Assembly (NCBI RefSeq): GCF_034058155.1 | Contig: NZ_CP139148.1 | Coordinates: forward strand, 1,860,001 to 1,924,000 | Direction of reading: 5' to 3' | Source: Flavobacterium sp. KACC 22761 | GTDB lineage: Bacteria; Bacteroidota; Bacteroidia; Flavobacteriales; Flavobacteriaceae | Length of the DNA: 64,000 bases | Shown here: piece after piece, positions 1 through 7,260 of the stretch | Layout of the letters: each line of letters starts with the position of its first letter | How positions within the stretch are numbered: position 1 is the stretch's first letter | Program-made: the position numbers and the translations under genes | The notes under the pieces: model-generated | The model's input: the letters and a program-made list of their open reading frames with translations, nothing else | Told to the model about the DNA's origin: nothing | Databases searched by the model: none

Positions 1-1789
1 TTCCGTCCGGAACAATGATGAGGTTTTGATACACGGCATTGCTGGGTAATTTTAATAAATCGTAAGCTTTTTTTCCATAATGATTATAACCTGAAATATC
101 ATTTGTAATGGCGTCTGCGCTATTAAAATAATTTAGAAAAAATAGAATAGAAACAATTTTTCCATCGCCTATAGGAACTTCGGCTAATGAAATTCGATTA
201 TTTTGTAAAATGAAATAATACAGCCTTTCAGCTCCCATAAAATAATAAACCATCATTGCTTTATCATTTTCCAATTTTTTGAACAATGCTTTCAAATCGT
301 ATTTTTCAGGAAGATAATCTTGTCTTTGAGATTGTATTTTCTTTAGCGAAAGCATCACTTCATTTTGCTTTTTTATAAGCTGGTTTATTTTTGAAATAGC
401 GGCTAAATTTCCTTTTTGCTGTTCTTTTAAAATGGCATTATTTAAGTTTTGAATTCCCTGTAAAAGCTGTTTTTCTTCTGCCGAAGCATTTTTAATATTC
501 GAACGATAACGTTGCAAAATTCCTGATTTTGTTTTTTCAGACAATTGAAAAGCTTCGTTTAGATATTCTACTTTTCCTTCCTTTTCATATAAATTATTAT
601 AGATCGAAATGCATTTTTCAGTTCGGTTTCGTGATCGTATTTGTGAGATGATTTTTGAATTTTCATAAACTAATGAATTCATTAGCAAATCTTCGATGTA
701 AAAAGAAAGTTCAAAAGTTTTTAAAGCTTTTTTGGGCTGATTTATTTCCAGCATTTCGGCCTCTAAATCGAGTGCATCAATTAAAACGGTTTCTGCATAC
801 AATTGGTTTTGATAGGGAAGAAGATTACTCGAATCATAATCTGGAATCAGAGTTTTAAAAACTGCTGAAATCTGTTTTTTGCTTTCCTCGTATTTTCGTT
901 CATCAAAAAGAAGTAAAGCTTTTTCGTAATAGAGTTTTGCAAGTTTTCTCGGTTGTTGATTTGCTGTTTTTAAAAGTAATTTTTCGGCTTTTTCTAAATA
1001 GGAATTGGCGAGATCAAAACGTTGCCATTGTCTGTTCATCGAAGCCATATTTCGACACGAATTTGATAAAGTTTCGGTTTGATTTTTTTCGTTTTCTAGA
1101 TATTTTATCGAAGATTGAAATGCATTTTCAGCTTTTTTGTGAGTTTCGGGATGCAATAAGTTTCCGCCAGAACTTAACAAATAGTTATTGCCTAAATTAT
1201 TCAGTAAAATCCCTTTTTGCGAATTCGACAATTTCTCTGTTTTTAAAGTATTTTCCAAAAGCTCAATCGCCTGTGAAATCTTGCCAGAATTCTGATAAAC
1301 ATTTGATAAATTCAGAATCGCAGCAAATTTTTGTTTTTCCGAATCGGGATAATTTTTGGAAGTATTGACAATAAAAAAATACTGTTTTATAATGTTTTCG
1401 GCACTATTATAATCACCCAAAACGGTATATAAATTTCCTAAAGGTTTTAAGCAGAATTCAATAATGTCGTAGTTGGAAAGTTTGTTTTTTTGATAAATCT
1501 GCCACGCTTTTTCGTAGCTCGAAATCGCATTTTGCGTTTGTCCAAATTGGTTTTCATAATACGCTTTATTGCAGTTTAAAACCACAATAGCAAGTAATTC
1601 ATCTTTGGTTTTTGGTTTTGGATTTGTCCAGAAATCATTTTCGGCAGTCTTTAAATTTTGTAACGCTTCCGCGGAAGGATGAGCAACAAAAACATCAACA
1701 GCATTATATATTTTATCTTCCTGATGCTGTCCAGAAACATTCAGATTTATGAAAAAGAAGATTAAACCATATAAGTGATATAAGTTCAT
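1..1789 (-). CDS. Exported TPR-repeat CHAT-domain protein (3' end cut by window)
   Basis: Reading on the minus strand from the ATG at 1789 gives an open frame of about 596 residues that runs off the left edge without a stop. The first 20 residues form a signal peptide or signal anchor (hydrophobic, ending near V-S-G-Q). The body is helical repeats of TPR type (for example YYENQFGQTQNAISSYEKAW and NLYTVLGDYNSAENIIKQYF). The last visible residues, YQNLIIVPDG, match the opening strand of the caspase-like CHAT peptidase domain; the catalytic His and Cys lie outside the window. Family knowledge: TPR-CHAT proteins are putative proteases or scaffolds, often next to ECF sigma genes in Bacteroidetes. 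It lies 150 bp downstream of the PKD-domain gene. The CHAT call rests on a short segment. Confidence 0.75.
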   Translation of the reverse strand, partial: MNLYHLYGLIFFFINLNVSGQHQEDKIYNAVDVFVAHPSAEALQNLKTAENDFWTNPKPKTKDELLAIVVLNCNKAYYENQFGQTQNAISSYEKAWQIYQKNKLSNYDIIEFCLKPLGNLYTVLGDYNSAENIIKQYFFIVNTSKNYPDSEKQKFAAILNLSNVYQNSGKISQAIELLENTLKTEKLSNSQKGILLNNLGNNYLLSSGGNLLHPETHKKAENAFQSSIKYLENEKNQTETLSNSCRNMASMNRQWQRFDLANSYLEKAEKLLLKTANQQPRKLAKLYYEKALLLFDERKYEESKKQISAVFKTLIPDYDSSNLLPYQNQLYAETVLIDALDLEAEMLEINQPKKALKTFELSFYIEDLLMNSLVYENSKIISQIRSRNRTEKCISIYNNLYEKEGKVEYLNEAFQLSEKTKSGILQRYRSNIKNASAEEKQLLQGIQNLNNAILKEQQKGNLAAISKINQLIKKQNEVMLSLKKIQSQRQDYLPEKYDLKALFKKLENDKAMMVYYFMGAERLYYFILQNNRISLAEVPIGDGKIVSILFFLNYFNSADAITNDISGYNHYGKKAYDLLKLPSNAVYQNLIIVPDG

Positions 1790-1799
1790 ATTAATTTGT

Positions 1800-1893
1800 T
1801 TTTTTGCCACGAATTTCACCAATTTCCACTAATTTTTTAAGCAGTGCTTTTGAGTTTCGATTTGTGAAAATTCGTGAAATTCTTGGCAAAAGT
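1800..1893. repeat. Intergenic inverted repeat, gccacgaattt family
   Basis: The left arm begins TTTTTGCCACGAATTTCAC and the right arm ends GTGAAATTCTTGGCAAAA, giving a long imperfect hairpin. Similar arms occur at 56866-57088 and 63739-63906, so this is a dispersed family. It lies between the PKD gene and the CHAT gene and could limit readthrough. Confidence 0.75.
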
Positions 1894-1938
1894 CTTAGTG
1901 TATCTCTGTGTTGCCTTCGTGAATCTCTGCGGAACAAA

Positions 1939-3891
1939 CTAAAACTTCCATATTCCATAAAGCTGAATATAATTGAAATTCTGTTCAAAATTAATCACAT
2001 AACGCGCACCCAAACTCGGCCCGATTCTCGCAAAACCAGCTGTCAAATCAAATAATAATCCGGTTTTAAAATCGGTAAACGAGTTTTTGATTGTGTTTGA
2101 CGTTGTTTTCGAATCAATTAAAAAATTGCCTTTGTCGCCTTCGTAAAGGTCAACTTGTATATTCTGATTTTGTTCCGAAGAAACATTTACATTGAACTGA
2201 ACTCCAGCACCAACTCCAATGTAATTATTGATATTATACCGGATCAAAACAGGAATTTCCCAATTGATGTTTTTGTTTTCGGTTGTGGTTGTTGTGCGCT
2301 GTAATTGACGAACTCCGTTAGCATTTGTCAAAAATTGATCTTCAACTGTAACTTCGCTATTGTATTGATTCAAAGCATTCAGCCATTCCGCCTGCCAATA
2401 AAAACGATACGATTTAAAAGGTGAAATTGTCGCTCCAACAAAATAACTGGTCGATTTATCTAAATCAGGATAAATATTGTAACCTGCTTTTGCGCCAATT
2501 GAAATTCCGGGCAAGAATCGGGTTGTGGCGTAGTTGGTAATTATAGGTTCGTTTTTATCAAAAATAATCGCAGTTCGGCTTTTGGTTTTTACTTTATGAA
2601 AGTCTTCGGCAAACTTCATTGAATATTTTACAAAACCTTTTGTAGAATCTTTTTCCTGAACATTTTTCTGTTCGCTTCCCGGCAAATAAATGTTTTTGAA
2701 AGTAAAAATAATTTGTTTTTGCTTGATAATGGTATCGAGACAGCTTACGGTTGGTTCTTCTCCTTTTGGGCAAATCGGGCATTCGGGATACATGCTTTCA
2801 ATTTGGAAAGTTTTTTTGTCAAACATATCCGGAACATCGGTTTCTAACCGAATTTTTCTTGCCGGACCTTCGCCATTATTCTGAAAACGGGTTTTGAAAT
2901 TCACTCTTTTAAAACGCACCAATCTGTAATTCATAAAACTTCCGTTGGATCCCATTTTATTTGGGTCGTGCGAAGTGACAATTTCCATTTCTAGGTTTTT
3001 GATTTTGTGGTTTTTATAACTTCGATTCGGAACAAAAATCCCGCGCATGGTAACTGTTGCGCTTGTATCTTTGATCATTTCCGGAGTTGTTTTAAACGTA
3101 TAAAAAACATTTCGAGTTTCCCCCGGATTGGCATCATCAAATTCTAAAATAGAAACATTATGATAGGTTTTTTGGGCTTCAGATAATGAAGCGTCAAGAT
3201 CTTCTTCAGTAGTTGTATTTCGGTATTTTTTACGCTGAATTGTATTTTCGGCGGAAGCCAAAAAAGTATTCGTATCATCAAGATCATCAACATTTGCAAC
3301 AAGATTTTCTTTGATTTCTCGCTCATTCGCATAAGTCCTAAAATCGCTTAATTCGAAATTATTGTGCTTGAATTGTTTCTCATTATAAAACAAATACAGT
3401 TTGCCGCTTGCAACATAATTCTCCAGATTTTGATAACTTACTACAACTATCATTTCCTGATCAGGAATTGGATCACAATTTTTCATTATGGCAAAACCAT
3501 TTTGATCTGCAATAGATGCAATATCTTTATAATTAGTATCTGTAATATCATTTACGGCTACTTTTTTCGGGCGTGTTGCCGGAGGTTTTCCGTTGTCGTA
3601 ATTATTGGTAACAGCAAGTCGCGTGGTGTAAGTTCCTTTATTTTTATAAACATGTTTTGGTTCTACTTCTTTGCTGTAATGGCCGTCGCCGAGTTCCCAT
3701 AAATACGAATAACTTGGTTTTGGAGCACCAGCAATCGGGATCAAAGGCGGCGTTTCGGGTTTAAATGTAAAGGCATTTCCGTTTTGGATAAAACCAATAT
3801 TGGCTCTTCGGGTTATGGTGTCTTTTACTTTGGTTTGTCCTATTGTGATAATAGAAAATAGAATAAAGAAAATAGACAGTTGTGGTTTCAT
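1939..3891 (-). CDS. PKD-domain protein with C-terminal outer-membrane beta-barrel-like region
   Basis: 650 residues. Residues 1-20 are a signal peptide (hydrophobic, ending TIGQT). Residues 44-112 form a PKD fold, seen in SYLWELGDGHYS and the later HVYKNKGTYTTRLAV. A middle region of about 300 residues has two CPxC-like pairs (YPECPICP). The last 200 residues alternate aromatic and polar strands (ISIGAKAGYN, RFYWQAEWLN, YIGVGAGVQFN) and end YIQLYGIWKF, a terminal Phe typical of outer-membrane barrels. The probable role is a cell-surface or outer-membrane protein with a PKD adhesion or binding module. The exact function is unknown. It is upstream of the CHAT gene on the same strand. A terminator hairpin at 4151-4180 separates it from the lipoprotein gene, so it probably has its own promoter. 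Confidence 0.8.
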   Translation of the reverse strand: MKPQLSIFFILFSIITIGQTKVKDTITRRANIGFIQNGNAFTFKPETPPLIPIAGAPKPSYSYLWELGDGHYSKEVEPKHVYKNKGTYTTRLAVTNNYDNGKPPATRPKKVAVNDITDTNYKDIASIADQNGFAIMKNCDPIPDQEMIVVVSYQNLENYVASGKLYLFYNEKQFKHNNFELSDFRTYANEREIKENLVANVDDLDDTNTFLASAENTIQRKKYRNTTTEEDLDASLSEAQKTYHNVSILEFDDANPGETRNVFYTFKTTPEMIKDTSATVTMRGIFVPNRSYKNHKIKNLEMEIVTSHDPNKMGSNGSFMNYRLVRFKRVNFKTRFQNNGEGPARKIRLETDVPDMFDKKTFQIESMYPECPICPKGEEPTVSCLDTIIKQKQIIFTFKNIYLPGSEQKNVQEKDSTKGFVKYSMKFAEDFHKVKTKSRTAIIFDKNEPIITNYATTRFLPGISIGAKAGYNIYPDLDKSTSYFVGATISPFKSYRFYWQAEWLNALNQYNSEVTVEDQFLTNANGVRQLQRTTTTTENKNINWEIPVLIRYNINNYIGVGAGVQFNVNVSSEQNQNIQVDLYEGDKGNFLIDSKTTSNTIKNSFTDFKTGLLFDLTAGFARIGPSLGARYVINFEQNFNYIQLYGIWKF

Positions 3892-3954
3892 AACTAGATA
3901 GTTTTGGGTTCTAAAAATTCAATAATCAACGAGTTGAATTAAATTAAAAAAAAT

Positions 3955-4097
3955 TAACACATAGAAACATAGGTTTTTGTATCAAAAAAAGAGATCAAAC
4001 GAAACAAGTTTCCACACATAGCTAAACTATGTGCATTTAGATTTAGTGAAACGCCTTTATTTAAATATTTCTAAAAACTATGTTTCTATGTGTTGAA
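3955..4097. repeat. Nested palindrome filling the 3892-4200 gap
   Basis: Outer arms AACACATAGAAACATAGG and CTATGTTTCTATGTGTTG are near-perfect inverted copies. An inner hairpin, CACATAGCTAAACTATGTG, sits between them. No reading frame or promoter was recognised in the rest of the gap apart from the terminator at 4151. Confidence 0.75.
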
Positions 4098-4150
4098 AAT
4101 TATTACATTCAATTAATTGAGAATCAATTTTAAAACAGGTTTAAATGTAA

Positions 4151-4180
4151 AAAAAAGTGATGAGCAAATCATCACTTTTT
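4151..4180 (-). terminator. Rho-independent terminator of the lipoprotein gene
   Basis: An 11-bp stem (AAAAGTGATG/CATCACTTTT core) with a 7-base loop. On the minus strand it is followed by a run of T, 20 bp past the stop codon at 4201. Confidence 0.8.
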
Positions 4181-4200
4181 CTTAAAAAAGTATTTCTAAC

Positions 4201-5184
4201 TTATTGAATAGCATTGATTGCTGCTACCAATTGCGCCTCAGTACCGACTACGGTTTCGGCAAGAGTAAAAGTGTAAATATCGTTGGCAGCGACGGTTACA
4301 GCTTTGATCGCATAGCGCCATTGACCATTGTCTTCGGTAACAAAAATCACATGGCATTTCAGACCAATCGGGATTTGGCCATAATGTTCGCTGAATAATC
4401 CTGCAGCGGTATAAGTATCTAATTTTGCAAGTGCATTTTTTCCTTCGCCGTCGTATGACAAATAAATTGCGCTATTGTTGTTGTCATAACCATCAGGAGC
4501 ATCGGCAAGAATTGTTGTTTTTGGTCTTGGATCACTGTAAAAACGGTCCACATTTGTCCATCCAAAGTTTCCAAAAGTTACATAATAATTGTTTCCTTCG
4601 CCCTGAACACCGCCTTTTCCGTTAGCACCGTCAGCACCCGCTTTTGCTTCTCTCCAAACTAGTTCTCCTTTGTCATCAATTACGCCACTCCATAAAGTCA
4701 TGGTATTGTCAACACCATCCGTTAAAGTAGCGGGAACAATCATGCTCATTGAACAGGAAGTTTGAAGCTCAACACCGCCTTGAGTTGCTTTGATGAAAAA
4801 TTCTCCGCCAGAAATCAATAAGTTTTTCTTTCCGTCAGCAGTAATTCCCATAGTTGGTTTATTGGTAATCAACATATTTCCTTTGTCAAAAAGCTCAATG
4901 TATTCAATATCGATTTGTCCTGTTACGGCATTTCCGTTTTTGGTCAAACAATTTCCGTTAATGTTCAATTTTACACCTTTTGCCGATGTTAATGTAATCA
5001 TTCCACTTCCGGCAGTTGCAGTAAATTTTTGTGTATTTCCTTTAACTCCTTTTTCGCTGATGCTTTTAAAAGCCGCCGCCGTTGGAGGCATAATCTGGAT
5101 ATCCTCTCCATCGCTGTTGTCACAGCTTACTAAAGAGATTAGCAATAAAAATAATAGACTGATAGTTTTAAATTTTGTGTTCAT
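4201..5184 (-). CDS. Surface lipoprotein of unknown function, candidate ECF-regulon member
   Basis: 327 residues. A signal peptide of about 20 residues ends in the lipobox LVSC, with Cys21 as the lipidated residue, followed by acidic D-N-S-D-G-E-D. Such an acidic run is often associated with surface export in Flavobacteria. The body is beta-rich and contains ANGKGGVQGEG, a glycine-rich collagen-like stretch near residue 190. I do not recognise the family. It is preceded by two bipartite motifs at 5260-5289 and 5325-5354 that read toward it, and it ends at a strong terminator. It is therefore probably monocistronic and controlled by the adjacent ECF sigma factor (inference). Confidence 0.8.
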   Translation of the reverse strand: MNTKFKTISLLFLLLISLVSCDNSDGEDIQIMPPTAAAFKSISEKGVKGNTQKFTATAGSGMITLTSAKGVKLNINGNCLTKNGNAVTGQIDIEYIELFDKGNMLITNKPTMGITADGKKNLLISGGEFFIKATQGGVELQTSCSMSMIVPATLTDGVDNTMTLWSGVIDDKGELVWREAKAGADGANGKGGVQGEGNNYYVTFGNFGWTNVDRFYSDPRPKTTILADAPDGYDNNNSAIYLSYDGEGKNALAKLDTYTAAGLFSEHYGQIPIGLKCHVIFVTEDNGQWRYAIKAVTVAANDIYTFTLAETVVGTEAQLVAAINAIQ

Positions 5185-5259
5185 GATTTCTAGTTTTTAA
5201 AAAATCTGACTTGAGTATTTCAAGTGGTTTTCAGATTTTGGTTGTTACATTTATATTCT

Positions 5260-5289
5260 TAAATCAATTTGGGTTTGATTTTGTTACCC
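5260..5289 (-). promoter_or_regulatory. Candidate ECF promoter, copy 1
   Basis: On the minus strand it reads GGGTAACA, 14 bases, TTGATTTA. The spacing is identical to copies 2 and 3. The distal box lies 76 bp before the lipoprotein start. Confidence 0.6.
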
Positions 5290-5324
5290 TTGTTTTCAAA
5301 ATATTTTTCAGGCTTGTCTAACAC

Positions 5325-5354
5325 TATATCAATTCGGTTGAAAATTTGTTACCC
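5325..5354 (-). promoter_or_regulatory. Candidate ECF promoter, copy 2
   Basis: GGGTAACA, 14 bases, TTGATATA on the minus strand. It lies between the small membrane protein gene and copy 1, so it may be a second, upstream promoter of the lipoprotein gene. Confidence 0.6.
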
Positions 5355-5373
5355 TTGTTTTTGATTTTTTTAT

Positions 5374-5673
5374 TTAGGGAGATAAACATTTGTCTTCAAA
5401 AAGGTTTCCATCTTCATCGACAGCTACTAAAATGTTTTTCTTCTGCGAAAGCGAAACAATCAAATACAGCCAAACAATCGACCAAAGTCCGAATGTGATG
5501 CAGGTCAAAAAGAGGTGAAAAGAATGTTTAATGGCTTTTTTTTCTTTGGACAAAACCACATAAGGCAGTTTTTCTTTATGCTCGATAATTACAAAACCAT
5601 TTCGTTTTTTAGCCGAAATCATTTCGTAAAACTGATCCAGATTTTTCTCTTTGGTAAATTGATAGGTTTCCAT
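5374..5673 (-). CDS. Small membrane protein, candidate ECF-regulon member
   Basis: 99 residues. It has a charged N-terminal half (about 50 residues), two closely spaced hydrophobic segments near residues 50-75 (FHLFLTCITFGLWSIVWLYL) and a short polar tail, VAVDEDGNLFEDKCLSP. There is no signal peptide. I do not recognise a family. The gene is supported by its own upstream bipartite promoter-like motif at 5714-5743 (41 bp before the start) and by lying head-to-head with the sigma factor gene. It could be a sensor or a modulator of the anti-sigma system; that is a guess from position only. Confidence 0.65.
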   Translation of the reverse strand: METYQFTKEKNLDQFYEMISAKKRNGFVIIEHKEKLPYVVLSKEKKAIKHSFHLFLTCITFGLWSIVWLYLIVSLSQKKNILVAVDEDGNLFEDKCLSP

Positions 5674-5713
5674 TTCCTTTTAATTTTTTTAGTTTAAAAG
5701 AGTATTACGGCTT

Positions 5714-5743
5714 TATATCAAATTGATTTTGTAATTGTTACCC
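5714..5743 (-). promoter_or_regulatory. Candidate ECF promoter, copy 3
   Basis: GGGTAACA, 14 bases, TTGATATA on the minus strand, 41 bp upstream of the small membrane protein start and inside the divergent region shared with the sigma gene. Confidence 0.65.
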
Positions 5744-5800
5744 TGTATTTTAAAATTATTTGAGATTCTTTTTTAACTTTAACTAATCAAAAGTTTTTTT

Positions 5801-6382
5801 ATGGAGAAAATTAAAATACATCGTGACCAAATGTATATTGACGGACTTGCAGCAAATGATTCGGCTATAATTGAATCTATTTATAAAAAGTTTGTTCCCA
5901 AAGTGGTTTTTTTCGTTTTGAATAATTCAGGCGATCGAGATCAGGCGCAGGATATTGTGCAGGAAGTTATGATTTTGCTTTACAATCAGGCGAAAGCCGG
6001 CACTTTAAAATTGACATGCCCTTTTGATGCATACTTTTTTTTATTATGCAAAAGAAAGTGGCTAAACGAATTCAAAAAAATCTCGAATAAAGGGGTAACA
6101 ATTCATGAAGATGTAGTATCTATCAATGAATCGGCTCTGGAGTTAATCGCTCAAACAGAAGATTTTGAAGAAAAGCAACAGCTTTTTGATGCCATGTTTC
6201 AAAAGTTGGGAGACAAATGCCAAGAATTGTTGAAACTGAGTTTCACTATTAAATCAATGGAAGAAGTTGCCGAGAAACTAAACGTTACGTATGGTTATGT
6301 GCGTAAAAAGAAATCCTTGTGCATTGGTCAGCTTACAGAGTGGATTCAGGGAGCAAAAAATTTTAAATCTCTAAAAAAATAA
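5801..6382 (+). CDS. ECF-type RNA polymerase sigma factor
   Basis: 193 residues. Sigma region 2 spans about residues 20-90 (the segment with DRDQAQDIVQEVMILLY is the usual core-binding helix). Region 4 spans about residues 125-178, with the helix-turn-helix KSMEEVAEKLNVTYGYVRKKK. There is no sigma region 3, as expected for ECF factors. It forms an operon with the TPR/membrane gene 6 bp downstream, the normal place for an anti-sigma factor. It probably directs transcription from the three bipartite motifs on its divergent side. No copy of that motif points at the sigma gene itself, so autoregulation is not evident. Confidence 0.9.
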   Translation: MEKIKIHRDQMYIDGLAANDSAIIESIYKKFVPKVVFFVLNNSGDRDQAQDIVQEVMILLYNQAKAGTLKLTCPFDAYFFLLCKRKWLNEFKKISNKGVTIHEDVVSINESALELIAQTEDFEEKQQLFDAMFQKLGDKCQELLKLSFTIKSMEEVAEKLNVTYGYVRKKKSLCIGQLTEWIQGAKNFKSLKK

Positions 6383-6388
6383 GCAGTC

Positions 6389-7111
6389 ATGAACGAAGAA
6401 CGCTACATATTATTCGATCAGTATCTTGAAGGAGAACTTGCAGTTGAAGAAAAAAATGATTTCGAAAAACAGTTAAGTGAAGATGCACAGTTTGCATCAG
6501 AATTTGAAACTTTCAAGTCGATACAGCTTCAGTTGGAGAATAAATTTGGATTCGAAAAAGAAAGAGAAGCTTTCAAAGAAAATCTGAATCAGATAGCTGA
6601 AGAACATTTCAATAAAAAGCCGAAAGTAATTGGCTTGAAGCCTTGGTATTTGGCAGTTGCTGCATCAATAGCAGTATTATTTGGGCTTTTCTTTTTTAAC
6701 TACAATCAGAATCCGGCTTTCGCCGATTATAATCACCCCGAACAAGCTTCTTTTGCTGAAAGAGGAAGTGAAGACGGTCCTTTGAAAAATGCAGAAAAAG
6801 AATTTAATGCAAAGAGATATTCTTTGGCAATTCCGCATTTTGAAGCCGTTTTGGCCAAAGGAAAAACGCCAGAAATCCAATATTTTTACGGAATTTCACT
6901 TTTGGAACAAAGCGAATATTTAAAAGCCGAAGCTGTTTTCAATGAACTGAAAGCAGGAAACTCAGCTTACAAAGACAAAGCGACTTGGTATTTGGCATTA
7001 TCTAAATTGAAACAAAGAGATTATAAGTCTTGCAAAGAGATCTTACAGACCATTTCTGAGGATTATGAAGATTATGATGAAGTGCAATTGTTGCTCGATG
7101 ATTTAGAATAA
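6389..7111 (+). CDS. Membrane-anchored TPR protein, probable anti-sigma factor
   Basis: 240 residues. The N-terminal 75 residues are acidic and helical with the FDQYLEGEL start common to Bacteroidetes anti-sigma-like partners. One membrane segment spans residues 86-105 (WYLAVAASIAVLFGLFFFNY). The rest, residues 125-240, is TPR-like (FNAKRYSLAIPHFEAVLAKG, FYGISLLEQSEYLKAEAVF). The arrangement suggests a cytoplasmic sigma-binding end and a periplasmic TPR sensor end. There is no zinc-binding HxxxCxxC motif, so if it is an anti-sigma factor it is not a ZAS type. Start and stop are clear, and translation is probably coupled to the sigma gene (6-bp gap). Confidence 0.75.
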   Translation: MNEERYILFDQYLEGELAVEEKNDFEKQLSEDAQFASEFETFKSIQLQLENKFGFEKEREAFKENLNQIAEEHFNKKPKVIGLKPWYLAVAASIAVLFGLFFFNYNQNPAFADYNHPEQASFAERGSEDGPLKNAEKEFNAKRYSLAIPHFEAVLAKGKTPEIQYFYGISLLEQSEYLKAEAVFNELKAGNSAYKDKATWYLALSKLKQRDYKSCKEILQTISEDYEDYDEVQLLLDDLE

Positions 7112-7114
7112 GCT

Positions 7115-7142
7115 TGGACTTCGACTCCGCTCAGTCTGACAA
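7115..7142. repeat. Dispersed cttcgactccgctcagtctgac repeat
   Basis: It contains CTTCGACTCCGCTCAGTCTG. The same sequence, with one base changed, recurs at 9063-9087, and an inverted relative lies at 8998-9022. It is a short dispersed intergenic element. Confidence 0.7.
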
Positions 7143-7176
7143 TACACATAAAAAAAATGCTTTTACGTAAAACCGT

Positions 7177-7218
7177 AACCGAATTTAGAATTTTAGTTCT
7201 AAATTCGGTTTTCTTTTT
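7177..7218 (+). terminator. Terminator of the sigma/anti-sigma operon
   Basis: A perfect 14-bp stem (AACCGAATTTAGAA and its complement), loop TTTTAG, then TTCTTTTT. Confidence 0.85.
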
Positions 7219-7260
7219 ATAAGAAATAGCCCAAAAACTATTTATTTAAACTAAACCTAC

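Noticed and set aside
4790..5200. A 136-residue plus-strand frame opposite the lipoprotein gene
   Set aside because: It is the antisense shadow of a gene with a clear signal peptide, terminator and promoter.
6093..6099. A fourth GGGTAAC, on the plus strand inside the sigma factor gene
   Set aside because: The second box (TTGATWTA after 14 bases) is missing, and the site falls in codons for NKGVTIHE, so chance is the better explanation.
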